From Planctomycetaceae bacterium (GTDB taxonomy: Bacteria; Planctomycetota; Planctomycetia; Planctomycetales; Planctomycetaceae): 64,000 nt of DNA. Position numbers and translations under genes: made by a program. Positions 9,710-19,925 of this stretch are shown piece by piece. Position 1 is the first letter of the stretch; every line of letters begins with the position of its first letter. The notes under the pieces are model-generated. The model was not told the DNA's origin and did no database searches. It worked only from the letters and a program-made list of their open reading frames with translations. The stretch spans positions 62,001-126,000 of the forward strand of contig JANSXP010000003.1 of the NCBI GenBank assembly GCA_024742875.1, read 5' to 3'.

Positions 9710-10117
9710 AACGCAGAAACAGAATGGACAAATGGTTGCGAATCAGCTGCAGGATGGCTGCAGGATGGCCCGAAATCACGGGGATGAGGACCGCACAATT
9801 CCCCCGCCAGACATCGGGAGGACAAAAACAGACGGACCGGTTTCCCTGCTTACAGTCTCGGGAGAATTCGGGCAAAAAGTCAAGGTTCTCCCGGAACGGC
9901 CGATCGTTTGGAGCGGAAAACGGCTGACTACACGGCCTTCTATGATGAATCCGTCCAATTATTCGCGCCAACCGTCACCCTGACTACGTTCGGACCACAG
10001 ACTCCGTGGGACATTGCATGTGAATCTGAGCTGGAAACAACAAAGGCAGAACGTTGTCTCGGCCGGTTTTCTCTGTCAAACTGGGACAAAACCACGGCAC
10101 TGTTCTCGGAACCAAAG

Positions 10118-11821
10118 ATGGCGGAAAGAAAGATAGGTCCCTTCGTAGTTGGCCGGCAGATCGGTGTCGGAGGAATGGGGATTGTCTATTCCGCCGTCTA
10201 CCCCAGGAACAACAAAAAAGTGGCATTGAAGGTGCTCTCGCCGGGGCTGATGCAGGACCCCCGGCTGCTGAAGCGATTTGAACGCGAGATCGAAATTCTC
10301 AAACGGCTGGACCACCCCAACATCGTCAAGTACTACGGTGGCGGCACGGTCAAAAATCAGCGCTACTACGCGATGGAGTTCATCGACGGCGCGCCGCTCG
10401 ATCAGGTCCTCAAAAAACGCAAACGCCTGTCGTGGGAACACGCCATCCAGATTGGTCGACAGGTGTCCGGTGCGCTGGAGCACGCTCACAATGCGGGCAT
10501 CATCCATCGTGACTTAAAGCCGGCCAACCTGTTCATCTCTCGCAAGGGCAAGGTGAAACTGGGGGACTTCGGCATCGCGCGGGACACCGAAGCCACCGCC
10601 CTCACAGCGGCCGGCAAGACGCTCGGCACGTACGCGTATATGGCCCCGGAGCAGATTCAGGTCAGCGATCCGATCTCCCGAAAAACGGATCTGTACGCGC
10701 TGGGGTGCGTGCTCTACCAGGTGATTGTGGGGGAGACGCCGTTTCAGTCGGACAACCCCATGGATCTGCTGATGCAGCACCTGAAAGACGATCCCTACAA
10801 CGTCATGGAAAAGGTGCCCGAGTGTCCGGTGTGGCTGGACAAACTCATTGAACGGATGCTGGCCAAGAATCCCGATGACCGCCCTTTTGACGCGCTGGCT
10901 GTGCACACCGAGCTGGGAGAAATTCGACGGCGCGCCGAAGCGGGCAGCAGTGTGTCACTGGCAGAAACGGTGGAAGCCACCCGACTGCCCACCGACGCCG
11001 CCGACGCGGTTGCCACTCGACAGCGGAAAAAGAAGAAGAAGAAAAAGAAGAACGTGCCCATCCAGGAGCAGACCTGGTTTCTGGCACTGTGCCTGGCCGG
11101 ACTGATTGGCGCCACCACGTGGCTGCTGTGGCCCAAAGGCGAAGACTGGTACGCCGAACAGTGGCGGGCCGCTCTGGCAGCGGACACCGATGAATACGCC
11201 CAGCGACAGACGCTGGATGACCATCTGGACAAGTATCTGGAGCTGTTTCCTGAGGGCAGGCACGTCGATGAGGCGCGGGAAAAGTCGGACCAGATTCACG
11301 TGTACGAACTCGAGAGTCAGATCCAGACCCTCGGCCGTCTGAACAAAACCATCGAACCTCCGTTCAAAGATGCGTGCGTGAAAGCGGCCACTCAGGACAA
11401 GGAGGACGGTCTCGCTTTCTACACGCCCTGGGATGGCGAAAAGTATGCGAACGCAGAGTTGACCGTCAATCCGCTGACAGCCATGCAGCGATGGAAGAAA
11501 CTGGTCGAGTCCGGCGATTCCATCGACCCACAGACGGATGAAATTCGCTGGCTGACACGCCTGTCACAGGATCGCCACGACTGGTACAAGCAGGCGCTGA
11601 TCACCAGCCCGGAATGTGTGACGTTTGTTCACAACTATCTGCAGGATGCCCTCAGCGCGGCTGATGGGCAGACATCCAGTCGCCTGGAAGCCGCCTGCTG
11701 GTACGTGTACGACGAACTGAAAAATGTGGACCCGCTGCGGGACTATGTTGAGTTCGCACGCCTGCGTTACAACGGCTCCAACGCCCCTCTGCCCGAACTC
11801 ACGCCAGCGGAATCAGAGTAG
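10118..11821 (+). CDS. PknB-type transmembrane serine/threonine protein kinase
   Basis: I start at the ATG at 10118 because the kinase fold begins within ten residues (IGPFVVGRQIGVGGMGIVY); an in-frame start at 9908 would add 70 residues with no kinase similarity. The domain is complete: Gly loop GVGGMG, VALKVL with the ATP-anchoring Lys, catalytic HRDLKPAN, DFG and APE. After it comes a run of eight Lys residues and then a membrane helix (LALCLAGLIGATTWLLW), so the kinase is cytoplasmic and the tail extracytoplasmic. The 200-residue tail is helical with no recognised sensor family. Confidence 0.9.
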   Translation: MAERKIGPFVVGRQIGVGGMGIVYSAVYPRNNKKVALKVLSPGLMQDPRLLKRFEREIEILKRLDHPNIVKYYGGGTVKNQRYYAMEFIDGAPLDQVLKKRKRLSWEHAIQIGRQVSGALEHAHNAGIIHRDLKPANLFISRKGKVKLGDFGIARDTEATALTAAGKTLGTYAYMAPEQIQVSDPISRKTDLYALGCVLYQVIVGETPFQSDNPMDLLMQHLKDDPYNVMEKVPECPVWLDKLIERMLAKNPDDRPFDALAVHTELGEIRRRAEAGSSVSLAETVEATRLPTDAADAVATRQRKKKKKKKKNVPIQEQTWFLALCLAGLIGATTWLLWPKGEDWYAEQWRAALAADTDEYAQRQTLDDHLDKYLELFPEGRHVDEAREKSDQIHVYELESQIQTLGRLNKTIEPPFKDACVKAATQDKEDGLAFYTPWDGEKYANAELTVNPLTAMQRWKKLVESGDSIDPQTDEIRWLTRLSQDRHDWYKQALITSPECVTFVHNYLQDALSAADGQTSSRLEAACWYVYDELKNVDPLRDYVEFARLRYNGSNAPLPELTPAESE

Positions 11822-11867
11822 CCACAGCACGAGGCCAGCACACGACACTCGTCGCAGGCATCGAGGT

Positions 11868-11899
11868 GTCGCCGTACGGAGTCGCCGTACGGAGTCGCC
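11868..11899 (+). repeat. Short tandem repeat, 13-base unit, about 2.4 copies
   Basis: The unit GTCGCCGTACGGA is repeated exactly at 11868-11880 and 11881-11893, with a partial third copy. It lies in the 283-base gap between the kinase and LRR genes, which otherwise shows no convincing gene, hairpin terminator or promoter to me. Confidence 0.7.
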
Positions 11900-12104
11900 A
11901 TGTGGGTCAATGACGCCAGCTTGTCGGGCCTAACGCAGTCAGCAAAAGGCGGCAGCAGCGGTGGATGTCCGCCCGTTCTCAGTGCGCCACAGACACACCA
12001 TCAACGCTGCACAAGAGCCAGCCCCAAAGCGGGAACACCCAAAAGCGAGGCTTATCAGAACGTGTCGGGTCAACCTGTGTGAACCCACCTTCGATCCGAA
12101 AAAA

Positions 12105-13016
12105 CTAGTCTTCCGTTCGACAGTGCTTCAACGCGGTCCGCAGTGAACGCAGCCCTTCGGGCGTGATGCGGGTGTCCGTCAGACATAAGGTGGTCAGGCT
12201 CTTCAGCTTTTTCAGCTTGGGCACACCTTTGTCAGTGATGTGGCAGTTCCGCAGGCTCAGGCTATCCAGATATTGAAATCCGGCCAGGTGCGCGAGGCCC
12301 TTGTCGGTGATCTCAGTTTCGTTGAGCTCCAGCCATTGCATGTCGACCATTTTTTCCAGGTACGACAGGCCCTCATCCGTCACCTTGGTGCCACGCAGCC
12401 AGAGACGGCACATAAACTTGAGGGTACGGATATTTTTCAGGCCGGCATCTGTGATGGCCGTATCCCGCAGCAGCAGGACTTCCATCTTCTTCAGCTTCTT
12501 AACGTCCTTCAGACCTTCGTCCGTGATTTCGGTGCCCGTCAGCCCGAGGGTATTCAGCTTGGTCAGTTCGGACACGTGCGCAAGTCCGGCATCCGTGACC
12601 GAGGTGTTCGCCAGATACAGTTCACGCAGGTTGGAAAGTTTGCGGATGTGCGACAGGCCCGTGTCTGTGACCTTGCTTTTGGAGAGCACGAGGATTTCGA
12701 GGTTGGTGCAGTTTTTCAGATGCGCGATGCCTGCATCCGTCACTGCTGTGCCCGTAAGTGTCAGATGCCGCAGCAGCTTGATCTTTTTCAGATCCTTCAT
12801 GCCGGCATCCGTCACCTTGGTGCCGTTGAGATTCAGCTCTCGCAGGTCGGCCAGTTCCTGGAGGTGGGCCATTTCGGGGTCACCAAATTTGGTTCCCGTG
12901 AAGGACGCCTTGGTGATGGCACCGCCATAGGTCGTTCCGAGCGAGGCGCCGGCTTCTTTCAACGCCGAAATTGCACTGACTGCATTCTTGTCCTCTGTTT
13001 CCGCCTCGTCGCTCAT
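12105..13016 (-). CDS. Leucine-rich-repeat protein
   Basis: I use the ATG at 13016 (303 residues); an in-frame TTG 13 codons upstream is less likely. From about residue 45 to the end there are nine to ten LRRs of 24 residues, each with the pattern LxxLxLxxTxVTDxGL, the type common in planctomycete cytoplasmic or secreted LRR proteins. No signal peptide or membrane helix is visible from this start. LRRs form a curved protein-binding surface; the ligand is unknown. It stands alone, convergent with the kinase gene. Confidence 0.88.
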   Translation of the reverse strand: MSDEAETEDKNAVSAISALKEAGASLGTTYGGAITKASFTGTKFGDPEMAHLQELADLRELNLNGTKVTDAGMKDLKKIKLLRHLTLTGTAVTDAGIAHLKNCTNLEILVLSKSKVTDTGLSHIRKLSNLRELYLANTSVTDAGLAHVSELTKLNTLGLTGTEITDEGLKDVKKLKKMEVLLLRDTAITDAGLKNIRTLKFMCRLWLRGTKVTDEGLSYLEKMVDMQWLELNETEITDKGLAHLAGFQYLDSLSLRNCHITDKGVPKLKKLKSLTTLCLTDTRITPEGLRSLRTALKHCRTED

Positions 13017-13213
13017 TTCTCGCTTCCCGGTCCAGAAAAAGCCCAGTTTCCCCAATCCTAAGGACTTGAGACGGAATTCTCAAACGGGTGGCAGAGTCCA
13101 CCCGGGTTTTGCAGCCATCTACGCGGCAGGGCGGAATGCAGCGAGGTTTGGTGGTGACCGCCGAACACCACATACCGCGTGTCTGTTCCAGGCCGGATTG
13201 CCCCCCAACATGC

Positions 13214-14290
13214 TTACTGGCTGCGTCCCGTCTTGCGACGGGTGGTCTCATGCAGCTCCACGGGAACAGCCTCCAGCAGCTGATCAATCACATCGTCCGT
13301 GGTGATGCCGCGGCTGTCCGCCTGGAAGGTGGTCATGATTCTGTGACGCAGCACAGGCTTGGCAACATAGCGAATGTCCTCGGTGGTCACGTGAAAGCGG
13401 CCCTCCAGCAGAGCGCGGGCGCGTGCGCCCAAAATCAAATACTGCCCGGCACGCGGACCGGCTCCCCAGCTGACCAGCTCTTTGACAAACGAGGCCGCGT
13501 CTTCTTCGCCCGGGCGGGTGGCCCGCACCAGATCCCGCGCATAGATGAACGCGTGTTCCGCACACGGCACTTTGCGAACCACCTCCTGCAGCGCCTGAAT
13601 CTGTTTGCCCGTCAGCACGGGCGTCAATTCCGGTTTGTCGCTGCCGGTGGTCTGCTTCAGGATCCGCAGTTCTTCGGCCGCCGTTGGATAGCGGACCTGC
13701 ACATTGAACATGAAGCGGTCCAGCTGGGCTTCCGGCAGCGGATAGGTGCCTTCCTGCTCGATGGGATTCTGCGTCGCCAAAGTGAAGAAAGGATCCGGCA
13801 GCCGGTAAGTGGTGGCCCCAACCGTCACGTGCCGTTCCTGCATGGCTTCCAGCAGTGCGGCCTGCGTCTTCGGGGGCGTGCGGTTGATCTCATCAGCCAG
13901 CAGCACGTTGGTGAACAGTGGCCCCTGGATAAACTGAAACGTCTTGCGACCGGTTTCCGCATCGTCCTGCAGCACGTCGGTTCCCGTGATGTCGGACGGC
14001 ATCAGGTCGGGCGTGAATTGAATGCGGCGAAACGCGAGCTGCAGAATCGAAGAGATGGTGCTGCACAGCAGTGTCTTGGCCAGCCCCGGCACGCCCACCA
14101 GCAAACAGTGCCCGCGGCAGAACATGGCGATCAGCAGCTGGTCGACCACTTCATCCTGCCCAATGATCACTTTGCCGATTTCCTGCCGCATACGGCGGTA
14201 GGCGGCCGTCAGTCCGCGAATGGCCTGCTCTTCCAGTTCCTGCGGGGGGGATTCATCGGAACTGCGGCGCGGCTCAGATTGGTCACTCAT
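13214..14290 (-). CDS. MoxR-family AAA+ ATPase
   Basis: This 358-residue AAA_3 ATPase has Walker A GVPGLAKT and Walker [16 protein letters not shown], sensor [22 protein letters not shown], and the C-terminal lid domain. MoxR proteins act as chaperones, usually with von Willebrand factor type A partners encoded next door. Here no such partner follows in the window: the next minus-strand gene is the LRR protein. Length and motifs are typical. Confidence 0.93.
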   Translation of the reverse strand: MSDQSEPRRSSDESPPQELEEQAIRGLTAAYRRMRQEIGKVIIGQDEVVDQLLIAMFCRGHCLLVGVPGLAKTLLCSTISSILQLAFRRIQFTPDLMPSDITGTDVLQDDAETGRKTFQFIQGPLFTNVLLADEINRTPPKTQAALLEAMQERHVTVGATTYRLPDPFFTLATQNPIEQEGTYPLPEAQLDRFMFNVQVRYPTAAEELRILKQTTGSDKPELTPVLTGKQIQALQEVVRKVPCAEHAFIYARDLVRATRPGEEDAASFVKELVSWGAGPRAGQYLILGARARALLEGRFHVTTEDIRYVAKPVLRHRIMTTFQADSRGITTDDVIDQLLEAVPVELHETTRRKTGRSQ

Positions 14291-14480
14291 TACAAACTCA
14301 AAACAGGCGCGAACTGGAGGAATGCGGTTGTCACAGTTAGTATTGGAGCGTCAACCGCACGTGATTGCGAGCGTAACTGCGCCGCCTGACAGTTCGCGTT
14401 CGACGGATCGACCAGATGAACGGCAGCGCCCCGCCGCTGACTGCGTTCTGTTTTCAGCAGACGGCCGAGGGAGATGCATC

Positions 14481-15560
14481 ATGAGCGACGTGGAGCACCT
14501 CATTTTTGACGTGGAAGCGGTCGGCAACGGTCACCTCATTCAGCGCGTCCGCTATCCGGAAGAAGAACTCACACCGGAAGAAGCCATTGAGCGTTACCGC
14601 GCCGATTTGCTGGAGCAGACCGGACGGGACGTGCTGCCGGCCACTTTCGTGGACCCCATTTCCGTGGCCGTGGCCAAGGTCACCAAAGACTTCCGCCTGA
14701 CCGGCCTGACGGTGCTGGATCCGCCACACTATCGGCCGGAGCAGATTATCCGCCGCTTCTGGCAGGGCTGGGAACATTACGAGCGGCCCACTCTGGTGAC
14801 CTTCAACGGTCGCGGGTACGACATGCCCGTGCTGGAATTCGGCGCGTTCCGACACGGCATCAGCCTGCCCGCGTGGTTCAATGTGGAATCCCGTTCGTTT
14901 GAACAGTCACGCAACCGCTACAACATCGATCGTCATATTGACCTGCAGGATTTCTTCTCCAACTTCAGTGCCGTGCGTGTCAATGGGGGGCTGAACCTGA
15001 TCTCCAACCTGATCTACAAGCCAGGCAAGTCGGGAATCGACGGATCTCAGGTGCAGGGCCTGTACTTTGAGGGGCAGGCCGAAAAGATCAATGACTACTG
15101 TCGCTGCGATGTGCTCGACACTTACTTTGTGTTTCTGCGGACCCGCGTGCTGATTGGCCGGATCTCTCTGGAAGACGAACGAGAGCGAACCGAGGACGTC
15201 CGTGTCATGCTTGAAGAACAGGCCGACGACATTCCTGCATACGCGCATTATCTGGAGTTCTGGGATCGTCGTCTCGAACAGCAGGCGCAGGAAGCCGACT
15301 GGCTGGCACACGCCGGCTTCCATGAGCCGCCGTCAGCTGACGACGCCCCGTCAGCCGACGCCCCGTCGGCCGGTGCGGAGGACGATGACGCGAATTCGAC
15401 ATCCGGCACGCGAGCCCCCGTCGATCCAGCCCTCGCGAAAGACAGGGCAGAAAAGGAGGTTGTCGTGCCTCCGGTGAACAGCCCGAGCGGCGACTGTGAG
15501 ACGGTCGAGCTGACCGGCCGTCAGGAAGTTTCGCCGGAACCTGGTCAGCCACCTGAATGA
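14481..15560 (+). CDS. Predicted 3'-5' exonuclease, DNA polymerase B exonuclease-like
   Basis: The start at 14481 follows a GAGGGAGA ribosome-binding site; longer starts run into the MoxR gene on the other strand. The protein (359 residues) has the DEDD-type exonuclease motifs: Exo I IFDVEAVG near the N-terminus, Exo [15 protein letters not shown], and Exo III with [13 protein letters not shown]. This matches the stand-alone 'exonuclease related to PolB' family. From about residue 285 on it is a low-complexity Asp/Ala/Ser/Pro tail, unusual for the family and likely disordered. It should degrade single-stranded DNA or RNA ends in the cytoplasm. Confidence 0.88.
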   Translation: MSDVEHLIFDVEAVGNGHLIQRVRYPEEELTPEEAIERYRADLLEQTGRDVLPATFVDPISVAVAKVTKDFRLTGLTVLDPPHYRPEQIIRRFWQGWEHYERPTLVTFNGRGYDMPVLEFGAFRHGISLPAWFNVESRSFEQSRNRYNIDRHIDLQDFFSNFSAVRVNGGLNLISNLIYKPGKSGIDGSQVQGLYFEGQAEKINDYCRCDVLDTYFVFLRTRVLIGRISLEDERERTEDVRVMLEEQADDIPAYAHYLEFWDRRLEQQAQEADWLAHAGFHEPPSADDAPSADAPSAGAEDDDANSTSGTRAPVDPALAKDRAEKEVVVPPVNSPSGDCETVELTGRQEVSPEPGQPPE

Positions 15561-15585
15561 ATTTCATGGAGGCAGCCGCGCCCCA

Positions 15586-16878
15586 TCAGCCAGCATCCGC
15601 TGGCGGCTGATCGCCCAGCTCAAAGTCCGAATCCTGGTCCACCGGTTCCTCGTTTTGCGGATTCATGGGCAGAATCTGAGTGGGAGGTTCTTCCGGTGGC
15701 ACCATTCGGGTTGTGCCACCAGGCACCGAACCGTCTGACAACACGTCGCGTGTGACTGCGTCCGACTCCATTTCGGCAATCCACTGTCGCAGCTCGCTTG
15801 TGTATTCGTGCGACAGTTCGCTGAGCACCAGCTGTTTCAAAAACTCGGCCGCTCCTTCCGCAGACAGTTCAGCATCCGCGGCCGTAGAGAATCTCTGATC
15901 CGGATCCGGGTGCAGCAGCTTTTGCATCAGCACAATCAACGATTCGCTGTAGGGAAAGGTGTCGGCCGGCAGCATTGTGGGCAGGTCATGCACAATGGAC
16001 TGTTTTCGTGCCACCAGTTCGGCGTAGTTGAGTCCAGCAAAGGGTTTGGATCCGGTCAGCATCTCCAGCAGCATATAACCCAGACTCGCCAGGTCAGACT
16101 GCGGCGTCGCGCGGGCTCCCGCCAGCACCTCAGGCGCCGCATATTCCAGCGTGCACGGCTGTCCTTCCGGCGGTCGTCCCTCCCAAAAGGCAGAACCGAT
16201 ATCAATCAGCTTCACCTGCCCCGTGCGTTTGACCATCACGTTGGACGGTTTCAGGTCACAGTGAATGATGCCACGTTCGTGCAGCGCGGCCACCCCCGTG
16301 AGACATTCCCGCAAAATGGCGACCGCCATACCCGGCTGCAGGCGACAGTCCACTTCCCCGGCCGTCACGATTTCCTGATTCAGATGCTTCCAGCGCCGCA
16401 GGGTGACAGCGTCCTGGACAATCTCCAGAGTGTCACGACGCAGAATGTGGAGCAGGTCAAAGCCGTCAATCCACTCCATTTCCAGATAGAAGATGCCGTT
16501 GTTTTCAATGAAACTGTGAACGTCGACCAGGTGGTCTTCCTGGATGCGGGCCACCATGGACGCGACTTCTGTCAGTCGCAGCATTTCCGCCTCGTATTTG
16601 GCGACCGAACCAAACTGCAAAGGCGAAAAGAACTTCAGCGCGACGGGCATCCGAAAACTGCCCGCTCCTTTGCGTTCGGTCAGCAGCACTGTTCCCTGAC
16701 CACCGACACCCAGCGTCTTCACGAACGGCCGTTCTGTGTGCCAGGCAATGCTGCCTCGCTCAAGAAATCCGTTGTAAACCTGGAGCCGCTGCCCCACATC
16801 GGCGGGGACGCTGGGGGGACTCGGTTGGTCGGCTGAAGAACTCAAACGCGGAAACCTGAAACGAAACGGCAGTGGCAA
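15586..16878 (-). CDS. Serine/threonine protein kinase
   Basis: The kinase domain spans about residues 50-340: Gly loop GVGGQGTV, VALKFF, HCDLKPSN in the catalytic loop (HCD rather than HRD), and DIG in place of DFG, then APE. HCD is seen in other active bacterial kinases; DIG is a known rarer variant. There is no membrane helix, so it should be cytoplasmic. The C-terminal 90 residues are acidic and Pro-rich. The start is a TTG at 16878 and is uncertain. It is convergent with the exonuclease gene, 25 bases apart. Confidence 0.88.
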   Translation of the reverse strand: MPLPFRFRFPRLSSSADQPSPPSVPADVGQRLQVYNGFLERGSIAWHTERPFVKTLGVGGQGTVLLTERKGAGSFRMPVALKFFSPLQFGSVAKYEAEMLRLTEVASMVARIQEDHLVDVHSFIENNGIFYLEMEWIDGFDLLHILRRDTLEIVQDAVTLRRWKHLNQEIVTAGEVDCRLQPGMAVAILRECLTGVAALHERGIIHCDLKPSNVMVKRTGQVKLIDIGSAFWEGRPPEGQPCTLEYAAPEVLAGARATPQSDLASLGYMLLEMLTGSKPFAGLNYAELVARKQSIVHDLPTMLPADTFPYSESLIVLMQKLLHPDPDQRFSTAADAELSAEGAAEFLKQLVLSELSHEYTSELRQWIAEMESDAVTRDVLSDGSVPGGTTRMVPPEEPPTQILPMNPQNEEPVDQDSDFELGDQPPADAG

Positions 16879-17223
16879 AACAGACGCACCATGCGACGCT
16901 TTTCGCCGCGGAAGTCTAGCGAATCCACGGCCTGCACTCCTATGCCGGAGCGGCTTTCCCGAATTCTCGTTCAGAATGCCGCGGGGTCAGCGATAATCTG
17001 CTCGAATCCCTCTCAAACCCGGAAATAGGATTGCCGGAAACCTATGCACCAGTTCGCATTAGGTGGAAACACGAGCATTGTTAGGAACGCGTTGGCATTA
17101 CCGTCACAGACTGCCCACAATGCCTGAGCCTCCCTCGCTTTGCCGCCAAAATTGGCTCGCTGCCCCATTCCCGCGGTAAGAATGACCACGAGACATTTCC
17201 ACAACCCTAATCTCCCATTCACC
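16879..17223. other. Intergenic region, 345 bases
   Basis: This gap separates the divergent kinase (minus) and coiled-coil protein (plus) genes. I see no convincing ORF, RNA gene or repeat in it. It presumably holds both promoters, but no clear -35/-10 pair was identified. Confidence 0.5.
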
Positions 17224-18036
17224 ATGAAAACGCTCACCCACCTGGCTGCCCTGGGCCTGTTGATTTGTTCAGCGACAGCATCGGCCGGAAAAAAAGCCTG
17301 CTGCAATCCCTGCAAGAACGCCTGCCAGCCTGGCGGCTCTGTCGTTCGCTCTTCCAGCTACGGCCCCACGACGAAGTATTTTAAGGCCAAAGACGGAACC
17401 ATCCGAGAAGTGATGACGCACTGGGAGGCCCTGCATCGCGCGGTGGAAGCCGACAACTATGAGATTGAGCTGCGGGAAACCTCGGCCGCTTTGGAAGCCA
17501 CGCAGACCGAACTGGCCGAAGTCAAAGCCAGCTCAGAAGCTCGCATGGCGGAAATGGAAGCGATGATTGCCAAACTGCAGCAGGAAGTGGCAGCCTCCAC
17601 AGCTGTGGCGGAGCAGCAAAAACAACGGGCCGCCAAAGCCGAAGCAGCACTGGCAAAGACAGAGAAGTCGCTGAATAAAGCGGAAGGCCAGCAGGCGGAA
17701 ACTCAGAAAATGCTGGCCGCAAAGACGGCGGCTCACGACAAGCTGCAACAGGCCAACGCCGATCTGAAGGACGAAATCGCGTCGATCAAAGAAGCGCGTC
17801 AAAAGGCTCAGAAGCAGCTCGTGGAAGCCCGCAAACGCATCGACATCATGAAGCAGGAAGCCATGGCGTCTAAGAAAGCGGGCGTGGAAGACAAGAAGAA
17901 CGGCAAGAAGAAGAAGAAGAAAAACAAGAAGCCGGAAGATGCGTCTGAGTCGGCGGAAAGTGCTGTGGAAGAAACCACAGAAGCCGAGCAGGTCGCCGAA
18001 GACAGCAGTGAAGAAAACGCTGACGCTGTGAACTAA
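17224..18036 (+). CDS. Secreted coiled-coil protein, Lys/Glu/Ala-rich
   Basis: The ATG at 17224 is chosen because it is followed directly by a signal peptide (MKTLTHLAALGLLICSATASA). The mature N-terminus has a CCNPCKNAC cysteine cluster. Residues about 80-215 are a long uninterrupted coiled coil rich in Ala, Glu, Lys and Gln. It ends with a Lys-rich patch (GKKKKKKNKK) and a strongly acidic Glu/Ser/Ala tail. No family is recognised. The protein probably acts as a rod or tether in the periplasm. A strong terminator follows 30 bases after the stop. Confidence 0.82.
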   Translation: MKTLTHLAALGLLICSATASAGKKACCNPCKNACQPGGSVVRSSSYGPTTKYFKAKDGTIREVMTHWEALHRAVEADNYEIELRETSAALEATQTELAEVKASSEARMAEMEAMIAKLQQEVAASTAVAEQQKQRAAKAEAALAKTEKSLNKAEGQQAETQKMLAAKTAAHDKLQQANADLKDEIASIKEARQKAQKQLVEARKRIDIMKQEAMASKKAGVEDKKNGKKKKKKNKKPEDASESAESAVEETTEAEQVAEDSSEENADAVN

Positions 18037-18066
18037 CCCCACAGCCGCAGCAGACGTTTTTTAAAA

Positions 18067-18096
18067 GGTGGGCAGCCCTTGCTGCCCGCCTTTTTT
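18067..18096 (+). terminator. Rho-independent terminator
   Basis: A ten-base-pair stem (GGTGGGCAGC / GCTGCCCGCC, with one G-U pair) around a CCTT loop is followed by six T. It lies 30 bases after the coiled-coil gene and before the convergent dus gene. Confidence 0.92.
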
Positions 18097-18153
18097 CGTG
18101 CGCATCCTGCACCGGGACGACACACGAATCACCGTCACCTCACTGAGTCAGCG

Positions 18154-19224
18154 TTACCACTTTTCCACCGGCCCGTTGGGCACGCGAATCAGTGCGGTGG
18201 GCACTGTCGACTCGCGTTCACCGTGTCGTTTGGCAATGTCCCCAACCAGTTCATCAAATTCGGCCGCCGATTCAAATCGCCTAAGACGGTCTTCCAGGTC
18301 TTCCGGAATCCCCAGTCGGGCGCCGTACCACGCGGCGAACTTGCGAAACATCAGACAACTGTAATCGCCGTGCTGTTTGCGCATCTCATGGAAGTGCCCA
18401 GAGAGGAATGTGATCTGTTCATCGGCGGTGGGCTCAGCAGGTGTGCGGCCACATTCCAGATCGGCAATCCGACGGAACAGCCACGGATCAAGCATCGCGC
18501 CGCGGCCGATCGCCACCGCCGCGCAGCCCGTTTCTTCGATCATGGACAAAGCTTCGGCCGCCGTGCGGACATCGCCATTGCCGACAATCGGCATGCTTTT
18601 CACCGCATCCACGGTGGCCTTGATCCCTTCGCGATTCACGCTGCCATGAAACCCCTGCTGCCGCGTGCGCCCATGCACCGTCACGGCTGCCACGCCAATG
18701 TTCTCAAAGGCGGCCGCCAGTTGGGGCGCCGTCTGATTATCGCGATCCCAGCCGAGCCGCATCTTCACGGTCACCGGCAGTCGCACCGCGTCAATGACCC
18801 GGCCCACCAGATCGGTCGCACCGGATGTATCGCACATCAAACGAGCACCGCCTCCCTGACCATTCACCTTGGCCATGGGGCAGCCCATGTTGATATCAAT
18901 CGCTTCGTAGCCGTTGTCTTCCAGCCAGCGCGCTGCGGCAATCAGCTGTTCAGGAACTCCGCTGTAAATCTGCACCGACAGCGGGTTATCTTCCGGCGAG
19001 GTGGCCACCAGTTCGAGTGACTTGCGGGTCTGCGACACCAGCATCTGCGCCTGCACAAGATCGGTCGTACAAAGACCAACACCGCCGATGCGGCGGATCA
19101 CCACGCGAAACGCCAGATGCGTGTAGCCGGCCAGAGGTGCCAGAAAGAAACGACTTGCCAGCTCACGGCCGCCGATCGTAATACTCTGCGGCTTCGTTGA
19201 GGCTGTGGAAGAATCCGCTGACAT
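18154..19224 (-). CDS. dus: tRNA-dihydrouridine synthase
   Basis: This 356-residue FMN enzyme reduces uridine to dihydrouridine in the D-loop of tRNA. It has the Dus signature GCPMAKVNGQGGGARL with the catalytic Cys, the flavin-site IVGNGDV segment, and HGRTRQQGF. The start used is the ATG at 19224, which forms a TGATG overlap with the maf stop; a GTG one codon upstream is also possible. It cannot be assigned to DusA, B or C from this reading alone, though it lies nearest the general bacterial DusB-like type. Confidence 0.93.
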   Translation of the reverse strand: MSADSSTASTKPQSITIGGRELASRFFLAPLAGYTHLAFRVVIRRIGGVGLCTTDLVQAQMLVSQTRKSLELVATSPEDNPLSVQIYSGVPEQLIAAARWLEDNGYEAIDINMGCPMAKVNGQGGGARLMCDTSGATDLVGRVIDAVRLPVTVKMRLGWDRDNQTAPQLAAAFENIGVAAVTVHGRTRQQGFHGSVNREGIKATVDAVKSMPIVGNGDVRTAAEALSMIEETGCAAVAIGRGAMLDPWLFRRIADLECGRTPAEPTADEQITFLSGHFHEMRKQHGDYSCLMFRKFAAWYGARLGIPEDLEDRLRRFESAAEFDELVGDIAKRHGERESTVPTALIRVPNGPVEKW

Positions 19225-19925
19225 CACTGCCGGTCTCCGTCAGTCAGCAGGCTGACTTCGCGCAGCACGGCCACCAGTTCCATCATCGGCAGGCCGATGA
19301 CGTTCGTCAGACTGCCCTCAACAGACTGCACCAGATGGGCGGCCAGTCCCTGAATACCGTAGCCGCCCGCTTTGCCGACAGGCTCATCGGTCGACAGATA
19401 CCAGTCGATCCACCAGTCATCGATCGCTCCCAGGGTGACCGACGTGCGCACCGTCTGCAGTTGACGGCGTGAGCCGTTTGCCACGCCGAAGCACGTCCAG
19501 ACTTCGTGCGGTCCGTTGGCATAGTAACGCTGAAACCAGTCCCGCACGACAGGCTGCCAGTGGGACACTGGCGGCTTGCCCAGAACGCGGGCCGGGCGTT
19601 CGGAATCGCTGCCAGGTTCACGAACCACGACAATCGTGTCGGCGCAGACAACGGTGAACGCAGCGGGGCCATCTGCGACCTCGGCCCCGGTGTCCACCTG
19701 AGCTTTGACATCGTCCAGTTTCGCCCCGGTAATCTCCTGAATGCGCGCTTCGATCTGCGCTTCGGTGTCGCAGTCATCGAACCCGGCCTCAGCCGCATTC
19801 TGCGGGGGCAGCACGATGAGTTGTTCGCTGGGGATTACCGACTGCATCAGTTCGCGGCGTCGCGGGGACTGCGAGCCCAGCACGACCGTGTGTTTGCCTG
19901 GATTGTCGGCAAATGGTGATAACAC
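19224..19925 (-). CDS. maf: Maf-family nucleoside triphosphate pyrophosphatase
   Basis: Maf proteins hydrolyse dTTP/UTP or modified nucleotides as house-cleaning enzymes. The family start motif LGSQSPRRRELM is present, and CADTIVVV carries the catalytic Asp. I favour the GTG at 19925 (233 residues), which has an AGGAG site ten bases upstream and leaves the usual short lead before the motif; a TTG at 19955 is the alternative. A segment around residues 50-85 (DCDTEAQIEARIQEITGAK) is somewhat longer than in typical members. It is cotranscribed with dus. Confidence 0.88.
   Translation of the reverse strand: MLSPFADNPGKHTVVLGSQSPRRRELMQSVIPSEQLIVLPPQNAAEAGFDDCDTEAQIEARIQEITGAKLDDVKAQVDTGAEVADGPAAFTVVCADTIVVVREPGSDSERPARVLGKPPVSHWQPVVRDWFQRYYANGPHEVWTCFGVANGSRRQLQTVRTSVTLGAIDDWWIDWYLSTDEPVGKAGGYGIQGLAAHLVQSVEGSLTNVIGLPMMELVAVLREVSLLTDGDRQ

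Noticed and set aside
9908-10117. 70-residue N-terminal extension of the first kinase
   Set aside because: No kinase similarity; the ATG at 10118 starts directly before the Gly loop region.
11868-11899. CRISPR-like array
   Set aside because: Units are contiguous with no spacers and only about 2.4 copies; a simple tandem duplication.
12240-13061. Plus-strand ORF (273 codons) with apparent internal repeats
   Set aside because: The repeats are the antisense image of the leucine-rich repeats on the minus strand.
13088-14389. Long plus-strand ORF (433 codons) opposite the MoxR gene
   Set aside because: It is the antisense of a clear AAA+ ATPase with all motifs; its own sequence has no domain and is rich in His, Gln and Arg as antisense frames in GC-rich DNA often are.
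15586-15616. Hairpin near the end of the second kinase gene as a terminator
   Set aside because: The inverted sequence lies inside coding sequence and has no T-run on either side.
15808-16836. Plus-strand ORF (342 codons) opposite the second kinase gene
   Set aside because: Shadow of a complete kinase domain; no sensible protein features.
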